NCBI GenBank assembly: GCA_013003155.1
Contig: JABDKF010000072.1
Location: forward strand, 1-52,057
DNA from: Woeseia sp.
Lineage (GTDB): Bacteria; Pseudomonadota; Gammaproteobacteria; Steroidobacterales; Woeseiaceae
Reading direction: 5' to 3'
DNA length: 52,057 nucleotides
Below the pieces are notes generated by a model, which saw only the letters and a program-made list of their open reading frames with translations, had not been told where the DNA came from and ran no database searches. Shown here piece after piece: positions 1 to 9,781 of the stretch. The first letter of the stretch is position 1. Each line of letters begins with the position of its first letter. The position numbers and the translations under genes were made by a program.

Positions 1-1160
1 TCGTTGGAGCCGCCGTAAATTGATGCTTTGCGGTTATTGAAGTAGCGCAGCGAACTGATGGTGTCGTTGCCATCACCGACCCGGTCATCGACCGGGAAAT
101 CTACTGAGTATTGCTCCGGGATATACGGCAACGCGTAATAGCCTGCGGCTTCAACAAACAAGGTGTCGAGTTCCTGTTGAATTTCGGTACCGCGAATTTT
201 CAGGATAGACGATTCAGGCCCAGGCGCCTTGCCAACAGCGACAGCGGCAAGTGTGCGCAGTTCGGTAAATTCCAGTGCATGCAGTTCCGCCCTCAACGCT
301 GCCAGCTTACGTGCAAAACTCGGATCATCGATCAGTCGCATTGCGCCATGCTCGGCTTGCGATGCCTTTTCATATAGCCGCGCCAAGCGGTACTTGGAAC
401 GCGCGACGCCGGCAATATTGGTGCGTTCGTGCTGCAACAGCACCTTGCCATACGTCCAGCCTTTGCCTTCTTCGCCGACCAGGTTTTCAGCGGGTACCCT
501 GACGTTCTCGAAATGCACCTCGTTGACTTCACGCTCGCCTTCAATCGTGATGATCGGCTTAACGCTGACACCCGGCGTCGCCATATCGATCAGGATAAAA
601 CTGATCCCTTCCTGCCGGCGTGCGACATCGCTCGACGTCCGGACGAGGCAAAATATCCAGTCTGCGAAATGACCCAGTGTTGTCCAGGTCTTCGTTCCGT
701 TAATAACATAGTGATCGCCGTCACGATCTGCTCGCGTCTTCAATGACGCAAGATCCGATCCGGATCCTGGTTCAGAATAACCCTGGCACCACCACACGTT
801 GCTCTCGAGGATGTCGGGAAGGAAACGCTCTTGCTGCGCCTTGTTGCCGAAAGTGTAAATGACCGGTGCAACCATCTTGACGCCAAATGGCACGATATCG
901 GGCGCATTGGCCACAGCCATCTCCGTCGCGAAGATGTATTGCTGAACTGCAGTCCATCCGGTGCCGCCGTGTTCCACTGGCCAGTTGGTCGCCGACCACC
1001 CTTGCTCGAACAGGATTTTTTGCCAGCGAACGTAATCGTCTCGTGACAGATGCACACCATTGTTTTGCTTCCGGCGAATGTCATCCGGGTACTTGTCCTG
1101 AAAAAAACTGCGCACTTCCTCGCGAAAGGCCAGTTCTTCGTCATTCAGGTTTACGTGCAT
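1..1160 (-). CDS. Acyl-CoA dehydrogenase, 3' end outside window
   Basis: FAD-dependent acyl-CoA dehydrogenase, which makes the alpha,beta double bond of an acyl-CoA and passes electrons to ETF. The minus-strand frame is open from ATG at 1160 to the window edge (386 codons). It shows the N-terminal helical domain (starting MHVNLNDEELAFREEV), the mid-domain SEPGSGSDLASL flavin/substrate motif followed by a beta-rich segment (GTKTWTTLGHFADW), and a C-terminal helical domain ending in IYGGSN, which normally lies about 10-20 residues before the stop. The wording resembles the pimeloyl-CoA dehydrogenase large-subunit branch, but substrate cannot be read from sequence. It is divergent from moaA. The ETF-QO at 18199 is a plausible end acceptor for its electrons. 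Confidence 0.9.
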   Translation of the reverse strand, partial: MHVNLNDEELAFREEVRSFFQDKYPDDIRRKQNNGVHLSRDDYVRWQKILFEQGWSATNWPVEHGGTGWTAVQQYIFATEMAVANAPDIVPFGVKMVAPVIYTFGNKAQQERFLPDILESNVWWCQGYSEPGSGSDLASLKTRADRDGDHYVINGTKTWTTLGHFADWIFCLVRTSSDVARRQEGISFILIDMATPGVSVKPIITIEGEREVNEVHFENVRVPAENLVGEEGKGWTYGKVLLQHERTNIAGVARSKYRLARLYEKASQAEHGAMRLIDDPSFARKLAALRAELHALEFTELRTLAAVAVGKAPGPESSILKIRGTEIQQELDTLFVEAAGYYALPYIPEQYSVDFPVDDRVGDGNDTISSLRYFNNRKASIYGGSN

Positions 1161-1505
1161 GGCAACTCCATTACGGCAATGGGAAATGGCTAGTTCGGCG
1201 ACCGTCACTGGGAGGGTGAGGGCGCGGTCGCGCTGATCTGAACCTGGAACTTACCATCTGGACCAGACTGGTCGCGCGCACGCAGTATATCGGCTGATGT
1301 TGCAATGCACAACCGGAGTCCTGGCAGGCAAACTATTGAGCTACTTGGATAAATTTGCCCTACGTTCAATTGCTACAGGCGCTTGAAGGCTTGTTTAGAG
1401 GAGGCCACGGGCGGCTCGCGGCTGCCCGCACACAAGGAACTATCGGTGCAGCAACAGGGTCCGACAGCGCTTATCAGGGTTCAGGTATTGGTGCAGAATA
1501 CCGTT
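1161..1505. other. Divergent intergenic region, acyl-CoA dehydrogenase / moaA
   Basis: 345 bases with no convincing gene. The moaA frame stays open upstream to 1383, but the residues encoded there do not look like MoaA, so I treat 1383-1505 as leader. The region must hold promoters for two divergent genes. The clearest element is a perfect 6-1-6 palindrome at 1261-1273. No -35/-10 pair is persuasive. A molybdenum-cofactor riboswitch could be expected before moaA, but I could not recognise its conserved core. Confidence 0.5.
1261..1273. promoter_or_regulatory. Perfect palindrome GACCAG-A-CTGGTC, possible operator
   Basis: A 13-base perfect inverted repeat, 101 bases upstream of the dehydrogenase start and 233 upstream of moaA. 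It has operator-like symmetry. The half-sites are in the opposite order to the FadR consensus (CTGGTC-N-GACCAG), so a FadR site is not claimed. The binding protein is unknown. Confidence 0.3.
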
Positions 1506-2561
1506 ATGACATTGCGGCCGACCCCCATTGACACTTTCGCCCGCGCCGAACCGCGCGATCGGCTCGGTCGACCCGTGCGAGATTTGCGCATCTCCCTACT
1601 CGATCGCTGCAATTACCGGTGTCCTTACTGCATGCCGGAGACAACCTTTCATGCAGACTACAAATTCTTGCAGCGCGACGCGCGTCTCGACTACGGGGAA
1701 ATTGTCAGGCTCGCAACGATTGCGGCAAAACTGGGCGTCACCAAGCTGCGCCTGACCGGCGGTGAACCGTTGCTCGACAAAAACGTTCCTGAACTGGTGG
1801 CGAGTTTGCGCCGGGTACCCGGAATCGACGACCTCGCGCTGACTACGAACGGCACGCTGCTTGCCAACTACGCAGAGGCTCTGGCAGCGGCGGGGCTCGA
1901 CCGGGTTACGGTAAGTCTCGATAGTCTCGACGAACAGCTGTTTCGGCAAATGAGCGGGAATCGCGGTGACCTGAAGTCAGTACTCCAGGGTATCGAGGCA
2001 GCCGAGGCGGCCGGTTTGCAGCCGATCAAAATCAATACTGTCGTACAGCGCGGTGTCAACGATCACAATGTGCTCGACGTGCTCGATCATTTTCGCGGCA
2101 CCGGCCACACTGTGCGACTTATCGAGTTCATGGACGTAGGCAATCGCAACGGGTGGCGCCTTGACCAGGTCGTCGCGTCCCGCGAATTGCGCGACAAGAT
2201 CACTGCGCGCTGGCCGCTTGAACCGGTAAATCCGGATTACGTAGGGGAGGTAGCCAGCCGCTACCGCTACTCCGACGGTGCCGGTGAAGTCGGTTTTATC
2301 TCGTCCGTGACGGAGCCATTCTGTGGCGACTGCAGCAGAGCCCGACTGTCAGCCGACGGGGTGTTGTACACCTGCCTGTTCGCAACAGCCGGCATGTCAC
2401 TTCGCGATCCGTTGCGATCTGGCGCCAGCGACGCTGAGCTCGAGGAACTGATGCGGAATTGTTGGCTCCAAAGACAGGACCGCTACAGTGAATTGCGTGG
2501 CAACGAAACCCCGACAGAGTACCCCCTGAGAAAAGTAGAAATGTACCGCATGGGCGGTTGA
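1506..2561 (+). CDS. moaA: GTP 3',8-cyclase MoaA
   Basis: Radical-SAM enzyme that, with MoaC, converts GTP to cyclic pyranopterin monophosphate, the first stage of molybdopterin synthesis. The predicted 351 residues fit the family. Visible are the SAM-cluster motif CNYRCPYC, the TGGEPLL motif, the C-terminal second-cluster cysteines (PFCGDCSRARL, then YTC about 14 residues later) and the terminal Gly-Gly (YRMGG) that MoaA needs for activity. I chose ATG 1506 because the protein then starts shortly before the conserved DRLGRPVRDLRISLLDRC block; the open frame to 1383 adds unrelated residues. The ribosome site is weak. First gene of the moaA-C-mobA-D-E run. Confidence 0.95.
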   Translation: MTLRPTPIDTFARAEPRDRLGRPVRDLRISLLDRCNYRCPYCMPETTFHADYKFLQRDARLDYGEIVRLATIAAKLGVTKLRLTGGEPLLDKNVPELVASLRRVPGIDDLALTTNGTLLANYAEALAAAGLDRVTVSLDSLDEQLFRQMSGNRGDLKSVLQGIEAAEAAGLQPIKINTVVQRGVNDHNVLDVLDHFRGTGHTVRLIEFMDVGNRNGWRLDQVVASRELRDKITARWPLEPVNPDYVGEVASRYRYSDGAGEVGFISSVTEPFCGDCSRARLSADGVLYTCLFATAGMSLRDPLRSGASDAELEELMRNCWLQRQDRYSELRGNETPTEYPLRKVEMYRMGG

Positions 2562-2623
2562 CGCCCGGACCCGCGAGACCACCGACATGCGGCACGAATC
2601 CGCGCACTTCCGGAACCTTCTCT

Positions 2624-3100
2624 ATGAGCAAACTGAGTCACATCGACGAGCACAATCAACCGGCCATGGTCGACGTCAGCGACAAGCTTGCGACGTTGCG
2701 CGAAGCCCATGCCCGCTGCTATGTCGAATTTCCGCCCGAGGTCTCGGCGCGCCTGATCGATGGTGATATTCAAACAGCTAAAGGGCAGGTCTTTACAACG
2801 GCAATAATCGCCGGCGTCATGGGTGCAAAACGCACACATGAATTAATTCCGTTCTGTCATCCGCTCGGCCTGAGCAATTGCAAAATTGAAATTCACGTGG
2901 ACGAAGACAAACGCGCTGTTATCGACTGCCATTGCAGAGTGCATCACCGGACCGGCGTTGAAATGGAGGCACTGACCGGTGCCAGTATTGCTGCGCTGAC
3001 GATCTACGATATGTGTAAGGCGCTGTCGCACCATATTCGAATTACCGAGGTCCGACTGATTGAAAAGACCGGCGGCAAACAGGATTTTCATGGTAAATGA
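2624..3100 (+). CDS. moaC: Cyclic pyranopterin monophosphate synthase MoaC
   Basis: MoaC rearranges the MoaA product into cyclic pyranopterin monophosphate. The 158 residues match the usual family length. Signature blocks are KGQVFTTAIIAGVMGAKRT, LIPFCHPLGLSNC and TGVEMEALTGASIAALTIYD followed by MCKA; the lysines in KGQVF and DMCKA correspond to the two essential lysines of E. coli MoaC. The start is ATG 2624, which gives the canonical N-terminus MSKLSHID. The upstream open frame from 2558 overlaps the moaA stop and is not needed. The last 11 bases overlap mobA, so the two are probably translationally coupled. Confidence 0.96.
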   Translation: MSKLSHIDEHNQPAMVDVSDKLATLREAHARCYVEFPPEVSARLIDGDIQTAKGQVFTTAIIAGVMGAKRTHELIPFCHPLGLSNCKIEIHVDEDKRAVIDCHCRVHHRTGVEMEALTGASIAALTIYDMCKALSHHIRITEVRLIEKTGGKQDFHGK

Positions 3101-3686
3101 GGCGCCACCTTTGTTCGGCCTGGTGCTTGCAGGCGGCGAGAGTCGCCGGATGGGCGTTGACAAGGCATTGCTGCGGCACGGCGACGAATCACAACTCGAC
3201 TACGCGGTACGCATGGTCAGCACGGTGGTTGCTGAAACGTGGGTTTCAGCTCGCAAGTCACAAGGCGGCGCCGAGCGCGCGCAGTATCCGCTCATCCTTG
3301 ACCGTTATGAAAATCTTGGGCCGGCTGCGGGCATTCTGTCGGCGATGGACCACGATCCGCGGGTCGCGTGGTTGGTCCTTGCCTGTGATTTGCCAAACGT
3401 TACGGCGTCGACGCTGCGTGCGCTGGTTGCCGGACGCGCCGAAAATCAACCGTTTACGGCCTTTCGCAGTAGCCACAATGACCTGCCGGAGCCTTTGTGC
3501 GCTATCTATGAGCCCGGCGCGCGTCAGCTCCTGGACGGATTCATCGCTGAGGGTATCAATTGCCCGCGGAAAGTAATGATTCGCTCCAATACTCGTTTGC
3601 TATCGCAACCTGACCCGGCTTCGCTCGACAACATCAACACGCCGCAGGACCTTGCGCGTAGCCCGTTGCAGCAAACCGCGCAATGA
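3090..3686 (+). CDS. mobA: Molybdenum cofactor guanylyltransferase MobA
   Basis: Transfers GMP to molybdopterin to form the guanine dinucleotide cofactor used by DMSO-reductase-family enzymes such as formate dehydrogenases and nitrate reductases. The 198-residue protein starts with the nucleotidyltransferase signature LVLAGGESRRMGVDKALL, has the central metal-binding stretch LACDLPNV, and ends with the NTPQDL block typical of MobA. ATG 3090 lies inside the end of moaC and the stop overlaps the moaD start (ATGA), both signs of one mRNA. It differs from the second, MocA-like transferase at 4373-4996, which probably serves the cytosine form. Confidence 0.9.
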   Translation: MVNEAPPLFGLVLAGGESRRMGVDKALLRHGDESQLDYAVRMVSTVVAETWVSARKSQGGAERAQYPLILDRYENLGPAAGILSAMDHDPRVAWLVLACDLPNVTASTLRALVAGRAENQPFTAFRSSHNDLPEPLCAIYEPGARQLLDGFIAEGINCPRKVMIRSNTRLLSQPDPASLDNINTPQDLARSPLQQTAQ

Positions 3687-3925
3687 AGTCCCTGACCGTG
3701 CGCTATTTCGCCGCGTTTCGCGAAAATGCCGGCCGCGACGAGGAGACCGTGCAGCTCGACGTGTTGACGACCGCCGACGTATTTCATGCCCTGCAAGAGC
3801 GCCATGGTTCGGCGGAACCGCTGGGCCACTGCAAGGTTGCCGTTAACGATGAAATGGCGAACTGGAAAACGCCGGTTAACGATGGAGACGTAGTGCTGTT
3901 GTTCCCACCGGTTGCCGGAGGTTGA
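3683..3925 (+). CDS. moaD: Molybdopterin synthase small subunit MoaD
   Basis: Ubiquitin-like sulfur carrier. Its C-terminal glycine is converted to a thiocarboxylate that donates sulfur to the pterin inside the MoaD-MoaE complex. The 80-residue protein ends in FPPVAGG, the required Gly-Gly tail, and starts with the beta strand LTVRYFAAFRE typical of MoaD. It overlaps mobA by four bases, and its stop lies one base before the moaE start. MoeB, which would adenylate it, is not in the window. Confidence 0.95.
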   Translation: MKSLTVRYFAAFRENAGRDEETVQLDVLTTADVFHALQERHGSAEPLGHCKVAVNDEMANWKTPVNDGDVVLLFPPVAGG

Positions 3926-3926
3926 C

Positions 3927-4355
3927 ATGATGCAGATGACAGCATCCGCTATCGATCCGCAATCGCTGCGCGAAAAGTTGTTCGATCCGCAGGCCGGAGG
4001 ATTTGCCTCGTTCGAGGGCTGGATTCGCAATCACAACGATGGACATGTCGTGACGCGCCTCGAATACGAAGCCTACGAGCCGCTGGCAATTCGCGAAGGC
4101 GCGCAGGTGATCCGCGAAGCGCAGGAACGATTCGATATTCTCAGCGCCTGCTGCGTGCATCGCAGCGGCTTACTCGAGATAGGTGAATGTGCCGTCTGGG
4201 TCGGCGTATCTGCCGCGCACCGCGATGCTGCGTTCCTCGCCTGCCGTTACGTCATCGATCAGGTCAAAGTACGGCTGCCAATCTGGAAGAAAGAACACTA
4301 CGCCAACGGTACCTCCGGGTGGGTCAACTGCGAGCGTTGCGCAGCGCATGGTTGA
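3927..4355 (+). CDS. moaE: Molybdopterin synthase catalytic subunit MoaE
   Basis: Large subunit of molybdopterin synthase, which inserts two sulfurs into cyclic pyranopterin monophosphate. The predicted 142 residues show the family blocks GWIRNHNDG, LEYEAYEPLA, HRSGLLEIGE and PIWKKEHYANGTSGWV; the KK pair includes the catalytic lysine. ATG 3927 follows a good GGAGG at about 3917 and sits one base after the moaD stop. A TTG start at 3912 is possible but would overlap moaD. Last gene of the operon, converging on mocA with 17 bases between the stops. Confidence 0.95.
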   Translation: MMQMTASAIDPQSLREKLFDPQAGGFASFEGWIRNHNDGHVVTRLEYEAYEPLAIREGAQVIREAQERFDILSACCVHRSGLLEIGECAVWVGVSAAHRDAAFLACRYVIDQVKVRLPIWKKEHYANGTSGWVNCERCAAHG

Positions 4356-4372
4356 GTCTCGTGGAGAAGTCG

Positions 4373-4996
4373 TTACAGGCTGTCGAGATCGGCAGGGTGA
4401 TCAACATCGAGGGCGGCTGCCTCGCAATCAACGATACGCAACGCCGTCCCATGTGCGATTAACAGCTTCCTGGCGCCACGGTCACCGGTGAGCGCCTGCA
4501 GTTCGTCGAAGTCGCTGGCCGGGAAAATGGCCGGCACGCCGATATCGCCGGAGTAACGGCTGGCGACGGCGCAATCAGGCGCAGTCCGCCAAGCGCTAGC
4601 CAGTGCTTCCAGATGGGCGATCGTGACTCGGGGTTGATCCGCCAGCATCACGAGCACGCCGTCGCTTGCATCACCTACCGCTGCGACCCCGCAGGCAATG
4701 GAACTACCCAGTCCGCTCGGATAGTCATCGTTCACCACGAGGTAGCCTTGCAGCGGCGCACAGGCGGCATGCACCTCGCGACTCGCATAACCGGAGACCA
4801 GTACGCTGCGTGCGGCGCACAATTGCTCCGCCAGGCGTGCTGCGCGCGCGACCAGTGTTTGCCCTCGCCAGATGGCCAGCTGCTTTATCGCACCAAACCG
4901 GCTGGCCGTGCCAGCCGCCAGCACGATCGCAAACAGGCGCGGCTGCGATTTTGCTGGCAGGTCGTTTTGTCGGCGGGAATGGTGTGAACGGGTCAT
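4373..4996 (-). CDS. mocA: MocA-like molybdenum cofactor cytidylyltransferase
   Basis: NTP-transferase-fold protein of the MocA/YgfJ type, predicted to transfer CMP to molybdopterin for xanthine-dehydrogenase-family enzymes. Evidence: IVLAAGTASRFG near the N-terminus, the metal-binding VMLADQPRVT, and the substrate-side GVPAIFP and LTGDRGARKLL motifs that separate MocA from MobA. ATG 4996 gives 207 residues; the open frame extends to 5047 but those residues look non-coding. Convergent with moaE. No cytosine-dinucleotide enzyme is in view, so its client is unknown; a YgfJ-like paralogue with another partner is possible. Confidence 0.8.
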   Translation of the reverse strand: MTRSHHSRRQNDLPAKSQPRLFAIVLAAGTASRFGAIKQLAIWRGQTLVARAARLAEQLCAARSVLVSGYASREVHAACAPLQGYLVVNDDYPSGLGSSIACGVAAVGDASDGVLVMLADQPRVTIAHLEALASAWRTAPDCAVASRYSGDIGVPAIFPASDFDELQALTGDRGARKLLIAHGTALRIVDCEAAALDVDHPADLDSL

Positions 4997-5122
4997 CGCG
5001 ACGGCAGTATAAACCCGCCCCAAGCCGCCGCAAATTTGCCCCGACACTTGCCCTGTCAGCAGCTTATGTGTATTCCTGTTGTCGCTTGGCAGGACCGCGA
5101 ATAAACAAAAAGGAACGAAATT

Positions 5123-5596
5123 TTGCCTATCATTCGATCATTTGAGGATGCGAAAGCGCTGGAAGGCACTGAGGTGGGTCTGTCCGAGTGGGAAGAAATA
5201 ACTCAGCAGCGTATTGACAAGTTCGCCGAGGCAACAGGCGATCATCAGTGGATTCACGTTGATGCCGAGCGCGCCGCACGGGAGTTGCCGGATGGCAAGA
5301 CCATCGCGCATGGCTACCTTACGCTCGCGTTAATTCCCGCCTTAACCAGCCAATTCGTCACTTTCGAGAATCTCGCTCGAGCCATAAATTTTGGCTGTAA
5401 CAAAGTGCGCTTCTATACAATGGTGCCGGTCGGGTCCCGCGTACGGGGGCGCGCAATCGTCAAGCAGGCTCGCATCCGTGCCGGTGCCCTGCACCTCCTG
5501 TCCGAAGTCCGGGTTGAGGTGGAAGGAGAGCGTAAACCCGCCTGCGTGGCCGAGACGCTCGGCATGTATTTTTTCGATAACAAATCGGCCGACTGA
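5123..5596 (+). CDS. MaoC-like (R)-specific enoyl-CoA hydratase
   Basis: Hot-dog-fold hydratase acting on trans-2-enoyl-CoA, or a related acyl thioester. The 157 residues carry the hydratase signature: ATGDHQWIHVDAERA with the catalytic Asp and His, then GKTIAHGYLTLALIPAL. The start is a TTG at 5123 preceded by AAAAAGGAACG, a good ribosome site at normal distance; no in-frame ATG precedes the catalytic motif. It begins a run of lipid genes and is followed 31 bases later by a small membrane protein. A role in polyhydroxyalkanoate precursor supply (PhaJ type) is possible, but no PHA synthase is nearby. Confidence 0.88.
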   Translation: MPIIRSFEDAKALEGTEVGLSEWEEITQQRIDKFAEATGDHQWIHVDAERAARELPDGKTIAHGYLTLALIPALTSQFVTFENLARAINFGCNKVRFYTMVPVGSRVRGRAIVKQARIRAGALHLLSEVRVEVEGERKPACVAETLGMYFFDNKSAD

Positions 5597-5627
5597 CAGC
5601 AGGGCTAAATTCGACAAGGGGGGCATT

Positions 5628-5804
5628 ATGGAAGTAAGCGGAATAGTAGGTTTTCTGATCCTCGTCGCAGACGTCTATGCGGTGCTACAAATTGCACAAT
5701 CGGAAACCGGCAACGGCCGCAAGGCGCTGTGGATCGCGATCGTTGTCGTCTTGCCGCTACTGGGTTTGATTCTTTGGTATTTGCTCGGTCCGAAACCGAG
5801 CTGA
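5628..5804 (+). CDS. Small two-helix membrane protein (PLDc_N type)
   Basis: A 58-residue protein starting at ATG 5628 after a purine-rich AAGGGGGGC site. It has two hydrophobic helices (about residues 5-23 and 33-53) joined by a short polar loop (SETGNGRKALW) and ends GPKPS. The LGLILWYLLGPKPS ending resembles the PLDc_N domain found alone in many small inner-membrane proteins; that domain has no known enzymatic activity. It lies between the MaoC hydratase and the acyl-CoA ligase on the same strand. Function unknown. Confidence 0.75.
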   Translation: MEVSGIVGFLILVADVYAVLQIAQSETGNGRKALWIAIVVVLPLLGLILWYLLGPKPS

Positions 5805-5889
5805 TGCAGCGCTGTGAAGTCTGAGTAAACTGTACTGTCTGAAGTATAGCGGCGAGTAACTGAAGAACTATTAACGTAGGGGGAAACAT

Positions 5890-7530
<1,641 letters not shown>

Positions 7531-7564
7531 GGCAAGCAAGAACTGAAAATACTAGTGAGGCTCG

Positions 7565-8302
7565 ATGAACGCTGAAGCAGGACGAATGTTTGGGATCAGG
7601 GTGTTGATCTGTGGTGCCGCAAACGGTGTCGGCGAGGCGATTGCCCGGACCTGCGTGCGTCACGATGCACGGGTTTGCGCGATCGATACGACGAGTACCG
7701 ACGTCGATGTGCGATTCAACAATGTCGCAGGCGTCAGCGGCATGGCCATGTCCATGGACGAGCCGCAGGCAGAGATTGACGCCGCGGTTGCCAAGCTGGG
7801 TGGCATCGATGCCCTGATTCTGTGCAGTGAACTGCAGCCCAAGCGACCGATCGGCGATGCGCCGACACAAGCTGAACAGACTCGTCTCTTGCTGAGTCGC
7901 GTCAAGAGTTACTACGACGCCGCTCTTCCTGTTTTGCAAAAGAGTCCGGCCGGACGCTTCGTCACGATCGGCATGTTGCGCAGTGCGTTTTCTCGAGATG
8001 GTCAGATACTGCGCGAGAACACAGAACATTCGCTCGCAACGTTGATCCGCCAACTCGCTGCCGGTTCCGGCGACCTCGGGGTAACGGTTAACTTCGTGCA
8101 GCCTGGCGCTATCATGACGCCGGAAAGTCGCGCGGTGTTCAAGGCCGACAAATCGCTGCGAGATTATTGCATCCAGCATTCGGCGGCCAAACGCCTCGGG
8201 GAAGCCCTGGACGTTGCCAGGGCCGTACTGTTTCTCGCCAGCGATGACGCGGCGTTTGTCAGCGGTACTGGCATTTATGTCGACGGCGGCAGGGCAAGCT
8301 AG
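7565..8302 (+). CDS. SDR-fold protein lacking the catalytic tetrad
   Basis: Short-chain dehydrogenase/reductase fold, 245 residues. The N-terminal nucleotide-binding loop is present in altered form (CGAANGVGEA), and the C-terminus is typical (FLASDDAAFVSGTGIYVDGG). The centre is degenerate: the NNAG motif reads LILCSEL, the active-site serine strand reads FVTIGMLRS, and the YxxxK helix reads RENTEHSL, with Arg and Glu where Tyr and Lys belong. The helix Asn also appears replaced. The frame is intact and long, so it is not an obvious pseudogene. It follows the acyl-CoA ligase; tesB starts 46 bases after its stop. I infer a non-catalytic binding or partner role. Confidence 0.85.
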   Translation: MNAEAGRMFGIRVLICGAANGVGEAIARTCVRHDARVCAIDTTSTDVDVRFNNVAGVSGMAMSMDEPQAEIDAAVAKLGGIDALILCSELQPKRPIGDAPTQAEQTRLLLSRVKSYYDAALPVLQKSPAGRFVTIGMLRSAFSRDGQILRENTEHSLATLIRQLAAGSGDLGVTVNFVQPGAIMTPESRAVFKADKSLRDYCIQHSAAKRLGEALDVARAVLFLASDDAAFVSGTGIYVDGGRAS

Positions 8303-8348
8303 CACCGTCCCCGGGCGAATCACGCGTCATCATCTACCGGATCATCAC

Positions 8349-9248
8349 ATGCACGCCGTTTTAAAAGACCTCCTCGTTCTCCTTGAACTGGAAGCGGTCG
8401 AAGACAATATATTTCGCGGCGAAAGTCGGGACATTGGCAGCGCGCAGGTTTTCGGAGGCCAGGTTCTAGGGCAGGCCTTGTCAGCAGCACATTCGACAGT
8501 CGAAGGGCGGGTAGCACACTCCCTGCATGCGTATTTTCTGCGCCGCGGTGATGTCAACGCGCCTATCGTCTATGAGGTTGATCGCTCGCGTGACGGCGGC
8601 ACGTTTTCCGTACGCCGGGTAGTTGCTATTCAGCATGGCCGTCCGATATTCAACCTGGCGGCGTCCTTTCAAAAACCGGAATCGGGCCTCGAACATCAGG
8701 CTGAAATGCCGCAGGTGAAAGGTCCCGAAGGTTTACCGGGCCTGAGCGACGTCGATCCCAATACACTGGCGAAGATGCCGGAAAAATTGAAGCGCTTCCT
8801 GACCGACAGGCGGCCCTTTGAATTTCGTCCGGTTCAGCCGCTACGATTCGACGTTGTCGAGAAACTGCCACCGGTTCGGCAGGTATGGATTCGTGCTGTC
8901 GACAAGTTACCGAACACGCTGGCGCTGCACCAAAATTTGCTGGCTTATGTGTCGGACTATGAACTGCTGGGGACCAGTACCCTGCCGCATGGGCTGCGTT
9001 TTGGCCGCGGCAACGTCATGATGGCAAGCCTTGATCACGCGTTGTGGTTCCACCGGGATTTTCGCGTTGACGATTGGCTGTTGTATTCACTCGAGAGTCC
9101 GAATGCGGCGGGAGCAAGAGGATTTGCCCGCGGGCAGTTTTTTAACGAGGCTGGTACGCTGGTTGCCTCCAGTGCCCAGGAAGGTTTGGTTCGAGTCATT
9201 GACGAGCAAAAACGGCGAACACGATCGGAGCCGCGCCTGCAGGAGTAA
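8349..9248 (+). CDS. tesB: Acyl-CoA thioesterase II (TesB)
   Basis: Double hot-dog thioesterase that hydrolyses acyl-CoA to free acid and CoA. The 299 residues match TesB throughout: N-terminal QVFGGQVLGQAL, the HAYFLRRGD block, and the C-terminal catalytic region with SLDHALWFHR (Asp), LYSLESPNA and VASSAQEGL (Gln). ATG 8349 gives the usual length; the open frame reaches back into the SDR gene but those residues are not TesB-like. Last gene of the lipid run, converging on the carbonic-anhydrase-like gene with 5 bases between. Confidence 0.94.
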   Translation: MHAVLKDLLVLLELEAVEDNIFRGESRDIGSAQVFGGQVLGQALSAAHSTVEGRVAHSLHAYFLRRGDVNAPIVYEVDRSRDGGTFSVRRVVAIQHGRPIFNLAASFQKPESGLEHQAEMPQVKGPEGLPGLSDVDPNTLAKMPEKLKRFLTDRRPFEFRPVQPLRFDVVEKLPPVRQVWIRAVDKLPNTLALHQNLLAYVSDYELLGTSTLPHGLRFGRGNVMMASLDHALWFHRDFRVDDWLLYSLESPNAAGARGFARGQFFNEAGTLVASSAQEGLVRVIDEQKRRTRSEPRLQE

Positions 9249-9253
9249 AAATC

Positions 9254-9781
9254 CTAGGCGTCAAGCGCCTCCAGGTCGTTACGGTATCGCTCGCTGTTCT
9301 TGATATAGACCGCCGCCGACGCGGCTAATAATTGACGTTCGTCTGTCGTCAGCTCGCGGACAATCCGCGCGGGTGAGCCGAGTATCAGCACTCCGTCGGG
9401 AAACTCTTTGCCCTCGGTCACCAGCGAATGCGCGCCTATTATGCAGTGCCTGCCAATTCGCGCATGATTCAGCACGGTGCTGCCGATTCCCACGAGACTG
9501 CCATCCCCGATATTGCAGCCATGAAGCATTGCCCGGTGTCCGACCGTTACCTCGTCACCGAGAGTCAACGGAATTCCCGGATCAGTGTGCAGAATGGCAC
9601 CGTCCTGAATATTGCAGTTGCGACCAATGCTGATCCAGTCGTTGTCGCCACGTATGACGGCGCCGAACCACACGCTGGCACCGGCGCCCATACGAACTTT
9701 CCCAATAACGGTTGCGTTCGGCGCAACAAAGTTTGCAGTTAAGTCTAGCTCAGGTTTGCTATCGCCGAGAGCAAATATCAT
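9254..9781 (-). CDS. Gamma-carbonic-anhydrase-like protein (YrdA/PaaY family)
   Basis: Left-handed beta-helix protein of 175 residues with hexapeptide repeats through most of its length (for example [32 protein letters not shown]). Three histidines at the expected zinc positions are visible in LHTDPG and [10 protein letters not shown]. The family includes true gamma-class carbonic anhydrases, YrdA, and PaaY thioesterase, so activity is uncertain. It is translationally coupled to gpmA: its ATG overlaps the gpmA stop by four bases. Confidence 0.88.
   Translation of the reverse strand: MIFALGDSKPELDLTANFVAPNATVIGKVRMGAGASVWFGAVIRGDNDWISIGRNCNIQDGAILHTDPGIPLTLGDEVTVGHRAMLHGCNIGDGSLVGIGSTVLNHARIGRHCIIGAHSLVTEGKEFPDGVLILGSPARIVRELTTDERQLLAASAAVYIKNSERYRNDLEALDA

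Noticed and set aside
1261-1273. FadR operator
   Set aside because: The FadR consensus is CTGGTC-N-GACCAG; here the half-sites are in the reverse order.
1383-1505. N-terminal extension of MoaA or a small ORF in the leader
   Set aside because: The extra residues do not resemble MoaA and there is no ribosome site; the family N-terminus begins after ATG 1506.
1383-1505. Molybdenum-cofactor riboswitch before moaA
   Set aside because: Expected by context, but I could not identify the conserved stems by eye. A covariance-model search would decide.
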